DNA from: Clostridium_AQ sp900552125
GTDB taxonomy: Bacteria; Bacillota_I; Bacilli_A; Erysipelotrichales; Erysipelotrichaceae
DNA length: 64,000 nucleotides
NCBI GenBank assembly: GCA_037892765.1
Contig: JBBKBW010000005.1
Strand: one strand, 5' to 3'
The notes beneath the pieces were generated by a model, which made no database searches, was not told the origin of the DNA, and worked only from the letters and a program-made list of their open reading frames with translations. Each line of letters opens with the position of its first letter. Positions within the stretch are counted from its first letter, which is position 1. Shown one piece after another: positions 1 through 9,510 of the stretch. The position numbers and the translations under genes were made by a program.

Positions 1-485
1 TATAGAGTTGGTGCTACAATTTCGGCTCCATTTTTAGATGCACGTTTTGCTTCCTCAATATTTGATACATCCGCAAAAATGACATGATCAGGATATTTTT
101 TACGCACTTCTTTAATTAAATCCCAAGCCTGTGTTTTCTCATGAGTAATCTGTGCTGTACAATCTAACGCAATAATATCTGCACCAGCCTCTACGATCGC
201 ATCAACTTCTTTCATCGTTGGAGTAATAAATACATCTGTATCATCATGCCAAACCTTATATAGTCCAATAATTGGTAAACCAAAACCAGCTTCTTTTACC
301 TGACGAATCTGTTCCGGTGAATTAATACGTAAACCTACTGCTCCTGCCCATTTTGCACACTCTGCCATCTTCACTACCATATCCGGAGTATAAATTGGTT
401 CATCTTTTTGAGTCTGACAGGATACGATCAGACCTCCCTTTAAACTGTTTAATAATGCTAATTTCTTCTCATCTGTTGTTCTCAT
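1..485 (-). CDS. nanE: N-acetylmannosamine-6-phosphate 2-epimerase (partial, C-terminus beyond window)
   Basis: Converts N-acetylmannosamine-6-phosphate to N-acetylglucosamine-6-phosphate in sialic acid catabolism (cytosolic TIM barrel). The visible 161 residues begin MRTTDEKKLALLNSLKGGLIVSCQ; the GLIVSCQ strand, the AVGLRIN and PIIGLYK strands and the IALDCTA strand are typical of the NanE family. The start codon is ATG at 485 with AGGAGG just upstream. The gene runs off the left edge, so about the last third is missing. It lies 11 bp after the DeoR gene and is probably the last visible gene of the glycyl radical enzyme operon, which may link that enzyme to amino-sugar metabolism. The family call is firm; the physiological link is inference. 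Confidence 0.93.
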   Translation of the reverse strand, partial: MRTTDEKKLALLNSLKGGLIVSCQTQKDEPIYTPDMVVKMAECAKWAGAVGLRINSPEQIRQVKEAGFGLPIIGLYKVWHDDTDVFITPTMKEVDAIVEAGADIIALDCTAQITHEKTQAWDLIKEVRKKYPDHVIFADVSNIEEAKRASKNGAEIVAPTL

Positions 486-496
486 GTTAATTCCTC

Positions 497-1261
497 CTAA
501 TCACAAATTACAAAATTTTCCGGAACTTCTTTATCTTCCACAAAAGCATCTACATAAATACTATGAAAATCATCTAGTTTTGCCCAGCTGCACATTGCTT
601 TCGTTTCAAATTTTGAAGCATCAATCAATAGATCATTCTTATAACATCTATCCATTATTTCTTTCTTCACTGAACCGATTGAAAAATCAAACACTAACGT
701 CTCTCCACGATCCAGATCAACTCCATTCGTGCTAAAGAAAGCGTGATCAAAATGAAATTGTCGAATCATTTCAATCGTCAAAGGGCCATAACTCATATCA
801 TATGATGGTTTAAATTCTCCTCCCAGTAAATAAATATCTCCTTGAAAATCACTAGGAAGATGATGCATCAGTAAATACGTGCTTGGTGTAACAAGCTTAA
901 TTTTCTTCTGATCCAGATAATCTAAAAGATATACTGGTGTTGTGCCTGAATCTACATATACGCAATCACCATCACGTATTGATTTGGCAACTTCTTTACA
1001 TATTCTTTTTTTCTGTTTAATATATAAGTTTTCTTTTAAACGTACGGAAGGTTCATTAAAACTTGTAAGTGTCATTCTTGCTTTATGCAAAGATGCTCCT
1101 CCACGTTCTCTTTGAATCAATCCCTGGTTTTCCAGTTCAATTAAATCACGCATCACACTGGAACGAGATATCCCAAATTCATCAGTTAATTCTTTGATCG
1201 TCACAAAAGAATTCTTTTCCAGTCGCTCCATGATACGATACATTCTTTCTTTTGTAAGCAT
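497..1261 (-). CDS. DeoR-family transcriptional regulator
   Basis: Sugar-phosphate-responsive repressor. It has an N-terminal DeoR winged helix-turn-helix (about residues 1-55, with FVTIKELTDEFGISRSSVMRDL) and a C-terminal DeoRC sensor domain of the ribose-5-phosphate-isomerase-like fold (VYVDSGTT, LLGGEF, FFSTNGVD, DASKF motifs). The length of 254 residues is normal. An alternative TTG start four codons upstream exists, but ATG at 1261 has GGAGG at a proper distance and begins MLTKERMY, as DeoR proteins do. It starts one base after the stop of the activase gene, so it is co-transcribed with the glycyl radical enzyme pair and with nanE. It probably controls this operon, with a sugar phosphate as likely effector; both points are inference. 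Confidence 0.9.
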   Translation of the reverse strand: MLTKERMYRIMERLEKNSFVTIKELTDEFGISRSSVMRDLIELENQGLIQRERGGASLHKARMTLTSFNEPSVRLKENLYIKQKKRICKEVAKSIRDGDCVYVDSGTTPVYLLDYLDQKKIKLVTPSTYLLMHHLPSDFQGDIYLLGGEFKPSYDMSYGPLTIEMIRQFHFDHAFFSTNGVDLDRGETLVFDFSIGSVKKEIMDRCYKNDLLIDASKFETKAMCSWAKLDDFHSIYVDAFVEDKEVPENFVICD

Positions 1262-1262
1262 G

Positions 1263-2159
1263 TTATCCTCCAATTTTTACTTGTAAACCATATTCTTTAC
1301 CAATCATAATATATTCTTCTAATTCTTTCTTATCCATCATCGCTAATCCTTCATATGCATATGGTTTATGTAGCTGATTCCATTTATTCATTCCTAATGA
1401 ATGATAAGGTAATAAATTAACCTGCAAGACTCCATACTGCTTTGCGATATCAAAAATAGAACACAAAGTCTTTCTTTCATAATTAAACCCTGGTATCACA
1501 GGTACACGTATGATAATATTAGATTTCGCCGATTGTGTTATATAAGCTAAATTCTGAAATATCTGTTCTAAATCCGCACCTGTTATCTGCTGCAGTATTT
1601 TTTGATCAATATGTTTTATATCGAATAAGAATAAATCAATATATGGTGCAGCTTCTTTTAATTTTTCAATATCATAATTCCCTGTTGTTTCAACTGCAAC
1701 ATGTAAATTGTGTTTCTTTAATTCTCTCAACAGTGACAGAAAGCTTTCAAATTGTACAAATGGTTCTCCTCCTGAAACCGTAACTCCTCCATCACTTGCC
1801 TGATAATATCGTATATCCTTTAACACTTCTTCAATAATTTCCTCTATTTCCATATTCTTCCCAGAAATAGATAAAGCTTCAGGTATACATGCATCTACAC
1901 ATTTTCCGCAGGCAAGACATTTGTTTGCGTTCCAATGAAATTCCTGATTCCAAGTTATAGCTTGCTGGGGACATGTTTTTTCACACACTCTACAGCCTAC
2001 ACATTTTTTCTGATCATGCATCAAGACAGGTGAGACACTCCATGTTTCAGGATTTGCACACCATGGACAATGAAGCGGACAGCCTTTTAAGAAAATCGTT
2101 GTTCGTATACCAGGTCCATCATGTAAGGCAAAACGTTCAATATTGGAAACCCTAATCAT
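1263..2159 (-). CDS. glycyl radical enzyme activase (radical SAM, PflA family)
   Basis: Uses S-adenosylmethionine and a [4Fe-4S] cluster to place the glycyl radical on the partner enzyme encoded just upstream. The radical SAM motif CPLHCPWC (CX3CX2C) lies near residue 27, after the family-typical FALHDGPGIRT. A two-cluster ferredoxin insert follows (CVGCRVCEKTC near residue 53 and CLACGKCVDAC near residue 82), as in activases of glycyl radical eliminases and unlike the smaller PFL activase. SAM-binding GGEP is present. The length of 298 residues is normal. The start codon overlaps the 3' end of the radical enzyme gene by 8 bp, so the two are translationally coupled. Confidence 0.93.
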   Translation of the reverse strand: MIRVSNIERFALHDGPGIRTTIFLKGCPLHCPWCANPETWSVSPVLMHDQKKCVGCRVCEKTCPQQAITWNQEFHWNANKCLACGKCVDACIPEALSISGKNMEIEEIIEEVLKDIRYYQASDGGVTVSGGEPFVQFESFLSLLRELKKHNLHVAVETTGNYDIEKLKEAAPYIDLFLFDIKHIDQKILQQITGADLEQIFQNLAYITQSAKSNIIIRVPVIPGFNYERKTLCSIFDIAKQYGVLQVNLLPYHSLGMNKWNQLHKPYAYEGLAMMDKKELEEYIMIGKEYGLQVKIGG

Positions 2160-4422
2160 ATAAAGTCCTGCTTAATAATTCTTCCTGAATATCAGGTGTC
2201 AGATTTACAAAGACTGCACTATAGCCCGCTACACGTACAATCAGATCCGGATATTTTTCTGGATGTTTTTGTGCGTCTTCCAATACACCATGATCCACAA
2301 CACTAACCATCAGCTGGCAGCCTCCATTTTCAAAATATATTTTAAACAAAGCTTTTACCTTTTCTTTATCTTCATGCATCATACGAGGAGTAAACTTCAT
2401 ATTCTGTACGCTTCCTCCATGATATTTTGCATTAAAGCGTGTTAATGAATTCAACACAGCAGTAGGACCGCTAACTGCTGCACCACCTTGTGGATTATTA
2501 GCTGGATTCATATAAACACCACGATGTCTTCCATCAAGACTGGCATCTGTCTGATGTCCCCAATCTGTATTTGTCTGATTATTAGAAATTACAATTAGAT
2601 AATAACCTAACCCTGCATCAATCCCTCTTTGTCGTATTCCCTTTGCGACATACTCATAACAGCGATTAGCTAAATCATCACATTCTTTTTTATCATTTCC
2701 ATATTTATCCTGTTTCCACAATTCTTTTTGAATATGTTCATAGCCTTTAAAATCATGTAAAGCTGCTTCATTTACTTCTTCTAATGTAAATTTCTTTTCA
2801 TCATATACAACTTTTTTAATCGCATATAAAGCATCACTGGCATTGATATTGCCATAAGTTTCATTTGTTCCACCTAGTATTTCTACCCCACCATCCAATA
2901 GAGCTTTTCCTCTATTCAGACAATCATCCATTAAAATTGATGTAAACAAGAAACTTACTTCCTGATTCATAACTTCATATGAATGCTTCTGAGCGTTAAT
3001 GCTTAAATCAAAATAATAATCCTGTACTCTTTCATACTGATTCATCAAATCTTCAAAAGTTGTTAATTCAGATAACGGTTTGCATTTTACTGGACCCGCT
3101 TTATATATATTATCCATTGGATCCTTTCCTTCATTCATCGCAATTTGAAGGATCTTAAGCATATTCAATAATGTGTTTGGTGTTCCTACACTCTTACCTT
3201 GAATTACATATTCACCACAGCCAAATGGCACATATTGTTCAGCAGCTTCTCTTGATACACGCATAGCATATTGGACAGCAGGTACATTTACATCATCATT
3301 ATATAATGTTGGATAAGTTGCACCTGATGCGATACATTCATAAGCCATATCAAGAATATCTTTTGGTGTAGTTGAATCAAAGCGAAGTGTAAACTGCGGT
3401 TCAACATATCGAGTATCTTTACAGACACGAAGACAGATACGTGTAAATAAATCACAGGCTTCTACATTTTTTCTTCCTTTTCCCCCAACAATAATACGCC
3501 CATTAACTGTAGTTCTACGATTTTCAATCATTTTCCATAAGGACTTAATGTAGAGATAAGCAGTTTCTTCATCTAATCTTCCCTCATCGATGTCTTTCTT
3601 TAAATATGGGCCTAAAACAATATCCATACGACCATAGTTTATACATCCTGCACATAAAGCATATAGCCAGAATAACTGTAGTGCCTGGTGGAATGTTTGT
3701 GGTTTATTATCCGCTATATAAAGCAGATCTTCTTTCATTAAATCTAATTCTTTTCTACGTGTATCACTTGTAGTATTTTCATAAGCCTGCTCTACAAGTT
3801 CTACCTGTCTTAAAATTACTTTTTTAAACAATTCCATACAGCCAATTGATGCCTGAATAAAATCATTTTGTTTCAAAGATTTCATCATATCAATTAGACC
3901 ATTTACCCCATAATACATTAATTTATTATAGTCTAACATCATACCACTTAAACGAGCAGTAGCCATAAATGGATAGGCACAGTCAATAAAACGACCAGTA
4001 GTGTCTTCTGTTAGTATATCCTGACAATAAATTGCCTTTACATCATGATCCTGCCAATAGTCATATAATGCATCTACTCGTTTATGATCATTAGGATCAT
4101 CTAACTGTTCTTTAAATGCTCTAAGTTTATGGAAAACACAATAATGTCCTACACCACCGATACTGGTAACACTTCCAAATCCAATAGGCAGAAAATCTAA
4201 ACGACCTGCAAATAAATCCGTATCTTCTATGCTACGAAACATGGTAGGATAAATAACTTTTAAACAATTCAATTCCCTTTGTGCTTTCGAAAGAGACTCA
4301 CTATCTTTATGAGCCTTCGTGTATGCTTCCATGATTTCTAACTGTTCCTTTGGTGTTTTTTCACATGGAATAGGCTTGGATACTTCGACATTCTGTACTC
4401 CATCAATATTGATTCTTGTCAT
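2152..4422 (-). CDS. glycyl radical enzyme of the eliminase (dehydratase) type, substrate unknown
   Basis: Large anaerobic radical enzyme of 756 residues. The C-terminal glycyl radical loop reads RVAGYSA with Gly733. The active-site cysteine loop reads FGCGEY, giving Cys402 and Glu404. A Cys-X-Glu pair is the signature of glycyl radical eliminases (glycerol, propanediol and hydroxyproline dehydratases, choline lyase), while pyruvate formate-lyase has adjacent cysteines. The usual eliminase loop is Cys-Val-Glu; Gly in the middle position is less usual, so I do not assign a substrate. It is the first gene of an operon with its activase, a DeoR regulator and nanE. The start at 4422 has GAGG upstream and sits about 30 bp after a sigma-A type promoter. 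Confidence 0.9.
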   Translation of the reverse strand: MTRINIDGVQNVEVSKPIPCEKTPKEQLEIMEAYTKAHKDSESLSKAQRELNCLKVIYPTMFRSIEDTDLFAGRLDFLPIGFGSVTSIGGVGHYCVFHKLRAFKEQLDDPNDHKRVDALYDYWQDHDVKAIYCQDILTEDTTGRFIDCAYPFMATARLSGMMLDYNKLMYYGVNGLIDMMKSLKQNDFIQASIGCMELFKKVILRQVELVEQAYENTTSDTRRKELDLMKEDLLYIADNKPQTFHQALQLFWLYALCAGCINYGRMDIVLGPYLKKDIDEGRLDEETAYLYIKSLWKMIENRRTTVNGRIIVGGKGRKNVEACDLFTRICLRVCKDTRYVEPQFTLRFDSTTPKDILDMAYECIASGATYPTLYNDDVNVPAVQYAMRVSREAAEQYVPFGCGEYVIQGKSVGTPNTLLNMLKILQIAMNEGKDPMDNIYKAGPVKCKPLSELTTFEDLMNQYERVQDYYFDLSINAQKHSYEVMNQEVSFLFTSILMDDCLNRGKALLDGGVEILGGTNETYGNINASDALYAIKKVVYDEKKFTLEEVNEAALHDFKGYEHIQKELWKQDKYGNDKKECDDLANRCYEYVAKGIRQRGIDAGLGYYLIVISNNQTNTDWGHQTDASLDGRHRGVYMNPANNPQGGAAVSGPTAVLNSLTRFNAKYHGGSVQNMKFTPRMMHEDKEKVKALFKIYFENGGCQLMVSVVDHGVLEDAQKHPEKYPDLIVRVAGYSAVFVNLTPDIQEELLSRTLYD

Positions 4423-4452
4423 GCATATTCCTCACTTTCTCTTGGTAATTTT

Positions 4453-4481
4453 ACTATAGCATAAGAATTGATAATTTCCAA
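4453..4481 (-). promoter_or_regulatory. sigma-A promoter of the glycyl radical enzyme operon
   Basis: Reading the minus strand, -35 TTGGAA (4481-4476) and -10 TATAGT (4458-4453) are separated by exactly 17 bases. The promoter lies 31 bases before the start codon of the radical enzyme. No obvious operator palindrome for the DeoR protein is visible beside it. Confidence 0.7.
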
Positions 4482-4526
4482 TCATTTTTATTCATAATTG
4501 TTCAAATTGGTGCATTTTTAATAAAA

Positions 4527-4568
4527 AAATCGTATCATTCCTGATAATAGAAATCACACGATTTTTAT
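4527..4568. terminator. terminator after the sirtuin gene, possibly bidirectional
   Basis: An imperfect inverted repeat has outer arms AAATCGT/ACGATTT and A/T runs on both flanks. It lies 29 bp past the sirtuin stop and before the promoter of the glycyl radical operon, so it would insulate the two minus-strand operons. Confidence 0.6.
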
Positions 4569-4596
4569 ACTATTCACATTTATATACAATCAATTA

Positions 4597-5319
4597 TCAT
4601 AAAACTACTTCTTTTAATACTTTACCAATTGCATCATGAATCACAATATCTGCTTTATGATCCATTGCAGTTTCTTCCTTATTGATAAGAACTAGTTTTT
4701 TACCATGAAAATACTGAAGCAGTCCTGCTGCCGGATAAACAACTAGACTTGTTCCACCAACGATCAACACCTCTGCTTGTGCTATATACGAAATAGATTT
4801 TTCCATGACATGATAATCTAAGCTTTCTCCATATAAAACTACATCAGGCTTGATAATGCCATTGCATTTTGGACAATGAGGCACCCCATCTCTTTGTTTC
4901 AGCATATCTTCTAATGTATAATGCGCATGACATCTTTGACAAGTATTGCGATGAATACTGCCATGAAGCTCCAATACTTCTTTACTTCCTGCTTTTTGAT
5001 GTAAACCATCAATATTTTGCGTAATAACCGCTTTTAATTTACCCATATCTTCTAATTTGGCTAGTGCAATGTGTGCATCATTTGGCATTGCATTTTCATA
5101 TACCATTTCATGAAAATAGAAATCATAAAACTGATCACAGTGATCATAAAAGAAATCACTGCTAATCATTGTTTCAGCACGATATGGATAAGTTTTCTTA
5201 CTATAAATTCCTGTTTGTGAACGAAAGTCTGGAATATTACTTTCTGTACTTACTCCTGCACCACCAAAAAATACAATGTTATCGGATTCTTCTATGACTT
5301 GTTTTAAATCTTCATACAT
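4597..5319 (-). CDS. cobB: NAD-dependent protein deacylase, SIR2 family (sirtuin)
   Basis: Removes acetyl or acyl groups from lysine with NAD consumption, in the cytosol. The Rossmann motif GGAGVSTESNIPDFRS, the catalytic QNIDGLHQKAGS segment and the zinc site (CQRC, then CPKC about 25 residues later) are all present. GTSLVVYPAAGLL is the second NAD-binding motif. About 240 residues is the usual length. The chosen ATG at 5319 has GAGGTG six bases upstream; a GTG three codons earlier (5328) is possible. It follows sbcC closely and would be transcribed with sbcDC, which suggests a shared housekeeping transcript and not a shared function. Confidence 0.92.
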   Translation of the reverse strand: MYEDLKQVIEESDNIVFFGGAGVSTESNIPDFRSQTGIYSKKTYPYRAETMISSDFFYDHCDQFYDFYFHEMVYENAMPNDAHIALAKLEDMGKLKAVITQNIDGLHQKAGSKEVLELHGSIHRNTCQRCHAHYTLEDMLKQRDGVPHCPKCNGIIKPDVVLYGESLDYHVMEKSISYIAQAEVLIVGGTSLVVYPAAGLLQYFHGKKLVLINKEETAMDHKADIVIHDAIGKVLKEVVL

Positions 5320-5330
5320 AACCTTCACCT

Positions 5331-8300
5331 CTATCTTCGTATACGAATCTGACTTCCTTCTCTACTCTTCTCTACTATGATACCAACTGGAATATTTTCT
5401 TTCAATAATTCTACGTGAGAAATAATACCTATATAGCCTTTATGATGATTCATGATCTGTAATACAGCTAAAGCATCGGCGATACTATGTTCATCTAAAG
5501 AACCAAACCCTTCATCTATAAACATAGTATCTAATTGGATGCCACCATTTCTAGCCTGTACAATACTGGATAAGGCTAAAGAAAGAGCTAATGAAACTAA
5601 GAATTTCTCTCCTCCGCTTAAGGATACAACATTTCGACTGCTACAGGTATAGGTATCATAGATTGAAAGCTCCAATCCATATTTCCTTGTTCTTCCGCTT
5701 GCTTCATCACTTCGATAGATTTGATATCGTCCATTATGAACCAGTTTCAATAATTGATTAGCCTGCTGAGTAATACTCGTCAGCATGATTCCTAAAACAT
5801 AACGTTCAATCCCCATGCCTTGGTCTCCTCGCATCGCTTTCACAAAATGTGCCATTTCAACAAATGCCGGTTCTTTCACATCAAGCTCTTTCTGTATCGT
5901 TATCAAAGAAGATAAAATTTTCTCATATAAATCAATGTGACTTTGTGTATCGGCAATCTGTTTCTGCATTGTTTTTATATCATTTTCCAGTAATTGAATC
6001 TGCTGTGTCAATACTTGTATATTCTGTGGTACAATTTGATCACAGGCCTTTCGTAACTCTTTTATCTGAATTGATAGCTGTTCTTTTTCCTGTTCAAACT
6101 GTTTTATTTTTTTCTCCTTATCTTCTATATCATTTAGAGAAAGACTAGACATTTCATCATTAGAAATATTTTGTTTTAAACAAATATTTTCCCAAATAGC
6201 ACAAGCACCTTCCCATAATTTCTGTGCCTGTTTCTGTTCTTTCTCTGCATGTTCAAGATCTAACTTAGCTTTTTCATAAGAGATTGTTATATTCTGTAAA
6301 GTCTGTTCAAGTTTTAGACATTGTTGTTTTTCAATCTCTAATCTCTTATTTAACTTTTGTATATGGCTTTGCATATCATTCTGATGTAAGAAGTCTTTTG
6401 GCAGTGTACTGCGTAGTGATTGAATCTGCTGTTCCAATAATAATATTTGTGTCTGGGATGCTTGAACCTCTTGTTCTATCTGTTTCAATGCCGCTTCATC
6501 AGTCTGCTGCTTACTTTGAAGTTTGTTTCGTAGAGTAAGACAATGCTCTCTTTGCTTATTAAGCTCTTCATATTGTTTTTTCTGTTGATGTTTCTTATCA
6601 TATTTTTCTTTTATAAACTCATGCTGCAGAAGCCTTTGAATCTCAGTTTCATGTTCCTGTATATTGGTTTCATACATTTTTAATGAAACTTCTTCCTGAT
6701 GAATCTGCTGTATGATTTTAGTATATTCTTCTTTCAGCTGATCCAGTTCTTCCTGTTTATTCTGTAATGAAACAACATCCTGATATAACGTATTAGACGC
6801 CGCAAGGTTAGGGTGATGTGTACTGCCACATACTGGGCAGGGTGTACCTTCTTTAAGCGTTGAAGCTAACTGTGCTGCACTGCTCTTTAAATAATTTCGT
6901 GTTTTATCATCTACTTCGATTTCTAAAGGTATGATTTCCTGCTGTTTTAATTTTTCTTCATCTTTAAATTTATTAAGTATCTTTAGTTTCTCATTTCTTT
7001 TATTTTGTAAACTAATTCGCTGCTCTTCATGATAGAAAGCCTGCTCCCAATTGGTCTGATCCTTTAAATAATCCTGTAGCCTTAAAAGTGATTGTTCAAT
7101 TTCTTCTTCCTGTTTACTAAGGTTTTGTTCCTGTAGTTTTTGATTTTCTAAAAGTTTCTGCTGAAGATAAAGCTGTTGTTGTAATTTATCTAACTGCAGA
7201 CTTTGTACTTCTTTTGTTTTTACTTCCTGTTGTAGTTTTTCATATTGTGGAAGTGTTTTTTCACATTCTGCAATTTCCTTCATTAAAGATTGTTCCTGCA
7301 TACGGCTATTCTCTAATTGAGATTTAAAATCTGCTTCCTTTTGTTTCTGCTGCTGCAGCTCATTTAACTTTTCTTTAGCCTCTTGCACTGCCAGAGAACG
7401 AGATTCATAAGCCTGTTTGTTTTGTGTAAACTGATTCCATTGCGGAAGAACCTGCTGTAGCTTTTTTTGTCGAGTAAGCTCAGCAAAGAGTTTATTCATA
7501 GAAGGCTGCTCCTGTATCAGTATATTCCACTTCTGCATAAGACCATGTAATTGTTTTTCATTATCGATACGTGACTGCTGTCTTGTATATTCATTTTTTA
7601 ACTGTTCAGCTTCTTTTTGTTTAAGATGAATTTTAGTTTCCAGCTCTAAAAGCTCGACTTTAGCCTTTTGTACCCATTCTTCAATTTCATTTTCATTTTC
7701 CATGCTAATGCCACTTAATAAAGCTTCTTTACGCTGTTTATAAGTATCTAGCTCTTCTTTAGCTTTCTTCATTCTTTCACTTAATGCATCATTGATTTTT
7801 TCCCAACGCTCCATTTGAAACAATGTTCGTAGGATTTCCTGTTTTTCTTCACTTTTGCTTGTTAAAAGTCGTTCAAATTTTCCTTGTGGTAAAACCATAA
7901 CCTGTACAAACTGATCGTGTGTTAGCCCAAGAAGTTCAATTGCTTTTTCCTCCACATTTTTAAGCTTTGGATTTTCAAAGAAAGGAATAAATTCATCTTG
8001 TATAACTTCACCGGCATCAACACTCATTACAGCCGTCCATTCATTATTGCGTTTTTTGCGCATTTGAATTTTTCGTTTGAAGCGATATGTATGATTTCGT
8101 AATTGAAACTGAAATTCCACGATAGTATCTTCCTGATTACTTGCAAAACGAGATCGCATGCTATAAAGATCCTCTCGTTGTCCACCACTGCTCTTTCCAT
8201 AAAGTGCATATACCATTGCATCAAGCAGCATTGTTTTTCCGCTTCCAGTTTCTCCCTGAATTAAAAAAATAGAGGAAGTATCAAAAACATGAAAATCAAT

Positions 8301-8357
8301 GAACTGTTCTTCAACATAAGGACCAAAAGCTTTTATTCTTAACCATGCAGGCTTCAT
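5331..8357 (-). CDS. sbcC: exonuclease subunit SbcC (Rad50-like ATPase)
   Basis: ATPase half of the SbcCD nuclease, which cuts hairpins and protein-blocked DNA ends. The N-terminal Walker A is GETGSGKTMLLDA (near residue 35). Two very long glutamine- and lysine-rich coiled coils flank a zinc hook, CPVCG, near residue 510. The C-terminal half carries the ABC signature SLSGGEKF and Walker B FIDEGFGSLD. The 1008 residues fit the family. The start overlaps the sbcD stop by 4 bp, so the two subunits are translationally coupled. Apart from the extreme Gln/Lys bias of the coiled coil, nothing is unusual. Confidence 0.96.
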   Translation of the reverse strand: MKPAWLRIKAFGPYVEEQFIDFHVFDTSSIFLIQGETGSGKTMLLDAMVYALYGKSSGGQREDLYSMRSRFASNQEDTIVEFQFQLRNHTYRFKRKIQMRKKRNNEWTAVMSVDAGEVIQDEFIPFFENPKLKNVEEKAIELLGLTHDQFVQVMVLPQGKFERLLTSKSEEKQEILRTLFQMERWEKINDALSERMKKAKEELDTYKQRKEALLSGISMENENEIEEWVQKAKVELLELETKIHLKQKEAEQLKNEYTRQQSRIDNEKQLHGLMQKWNILIQEQPSMNKLFAELTRQKKLQQVLPQWNQFTQNKQAYESRSLAVQEAKEKLNELQQQKQKEADFKSQLENSRMQEQSLMKEIAECEKTLPQYEKLQQEVKTKEVQSLQLDKLQQQLYLQQKLLENQKLQEQNLSKQEEEIEQSLLRLQDYLKDQTNWEQAFYHEEQRISLQNKRNEKLKILNKFKDEEKLKQQEIIPLEIEVDDKTRNYLKSSAAQLASTLKEGTPCPVCGSTHHPNLAASNTLYQDVVSLQNKQEELDQLKEEYTKIIQQIHQEEVSLKMYETNIQEHETEIQRLLQHEFIKEKYDKKHQQKKQYEELNKQREHCLTLRNKLQSKQQTDEAALKQIEQEVQASQTQILLLEQQIQSLRSTLPKDFLHQNDMQSHIQKLNKRLEIEKQQCLKLEQTLQNITISYEKAKLDLEHAEKEQKQAQKLWEGACAIWENICLKQNISNDEMSSLSLNDIEDKEKKIKQFEQEKEQLSIQIKELRKACDQIVPQNIQVLTQQIQLLENDIKTMQKQIADTQSHIDLYEKILSSLITIQKELDVKEPAFVEMAHFVKAMRGDQGMGIERYVLGIMLTSITQQANQLLKLVHNGRYQIYRSDEASGRTRKYGLELSIYDTYTCSSRNVVSLSGGEKFLVSLALSLALSSIVQARNGGIQLDTMFIDEGFGSLDEHSIADALAVLQIMNHHKGYIGIISHVELLKENIPVGIIVEKSREGSQIRIRR

Positions 8358-9466
8358 ACCCCCACCTCCTCTTGAATTTCCTTAAATAAAGAAAGAGCTG
8401 TATCACTGAGTTCTTCATTATAGTAATCTTTAAAAAATTGTTTAACTAAATCAATATCTGAAATTGTTTCTAAATCTTTTATATCAATTGTAATATTACT
8501 ATCCTCCTGATGCAGTATTTTGCCACTTAAATGAAGTAGATTTGGATAGCCTTGTCGAAAGTATTCCATCATTTCAAAAGAAACAGGAAAATCTTCAACT
8601 TCAATTTTTACATATGCTTTTTCATCTGCTGCTTCCATCTTCATACTTTCTTTCAGTTCTTCATATTTTCCCTTTTTCACAATCAGATGATGTAAAGGTT
8701 CCATATCTCTCTCATATACAGCATCCGTTTCACTATCATAAATCAATACACCTTTTTTCATATTTGCTTCTGAAAATGAATATGGCAGAGGAGAACCGCT
8801 ATACCAGACATGATTTCCTGCATATTGTCTTCGGTGCAGATGTCCCATAGCTACATAAGAAAAACCATCAAACACCTTAGAAGAAACTAAATCACTTCCT
8901 CCTACATTCGCAAAGCGATCACTTTCGCATACACTTGCATCTGCCAAAAATGTATGCGCAATGCCTATCAGGTGTTTAGAATGATCTGCGTGTGCTAATA
9001 TATCATTACATATACATGCAAAGGCTTCTTCTTGCGTTTTTACATCTATATCATAAGCTTTTCGAACCTGTTCCAAATGAAAATATGGAATCGGATAAAA
9101 AATACAATCATCTATTTCAATACCTTTAACTTTTTCTGTCAGGCTCCCTACAACATATAATCCCATGCCACTTAACAACCCTGACAAAACAGAAAGACGA
9201 GTTGCGGAATCATGATTTCCGGCAATTACAATTACTTTCTTTTTTAACTCTATACATAGCATCTGCATAATTTCATCATATAAAGCAATTGCTTCTTTTG
9301 TAGCTAAGCTTGTATCGTATACATCCCCAGCAACAATAACAACATCAATGTTCTCTTCTAGTACAACCTCTTTTAATTGTTTCATAAAGAAGTGTTGATC
9401 TTCTATTAATGATAATTTATGGAAATCTATTCCTAAATGCCAATCCGCAGTATGTAAAATTCGCAT
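8354..9466 (-). CDS. sbcD: exonuclease subunit SbcD (Mre11-like nuclease)
   Basis: Metallophosphoesterase nuclease subunit of SbcCD, with double-strand exonuclease and single-strand endonuclease activity, Mn-dependent. Motifs in order: HTADWHLG at the N-terminus, VAGDVYDT, AGNHDS and AMGHLHRRQ, which together supply the two-metal site. The C-terminal capping domain is present; the 370 residues are typical. The ATG at 9466 has GGAGG upstream. It leads the sbcD-sbcC-sirtuin operon. The gene before it, on the same strand, ends in a hairpin that may or may not stop transcription. Confidence 0.96.
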   Translation of the reverse strand: MRILHTADWHLGIDFHKLSLIEDQHFFMKQLKEVVLEENIDVVIVAGDVYDTSLATKEAIALYDEIMQMLCIELKKKVIVIAGNHDSATRLSVLSGLLSGMGLYVVGSLTEKVKGIEIDDCIFYPIPYFHLEQVRKAYDIDVKTQEEAFACICNDILAHADHSKHLIGIAHTFLADASVCESDRFANVGGSDLVSSKVFDGFSYVAMGHLHRRQYAGNHVWYSGSPLPYSFSEANMKKGVLIYDSETDAVYERDMEPLHHLIVKKGKYEELKESMKMEAADEKAYVKIEVEDFPVSFEMMEYFRQGYPNLLHLSGKILHQEDSNITIDIKDLETISDIDLVKQFFKDYYNEELSDTALSLFKEIQEEVGV

Positions 9467-9490
9467 AAATCCTCCTAACTTAACTAAAAT

Positions 9491-9510
9491 AGGACAGAAT
9501 TTTCTGTCCT
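9491..9510 (-). terminator. hairpin at the end of the one-pass membrane protein gene
   Basis: A 9-bp perfect inverted repeat (AGGACAGAA/TTCTGTCCT, 2-base loop) overlaps the TAG stop of the upstream gene and is followed on the minus strand by ATTTTAG. The U tract is short, so termination may be partial and let transcription enter sbcD. Confidence 0.5.

Noticed and set aside
2152..4422. Reading the radical enzyme as pyruvate formate-lyase.
   Set aside because: PFL has two adjacent cysteines in the active site; here the loop is Cys-Gly-Glu, the eliminase pattern.
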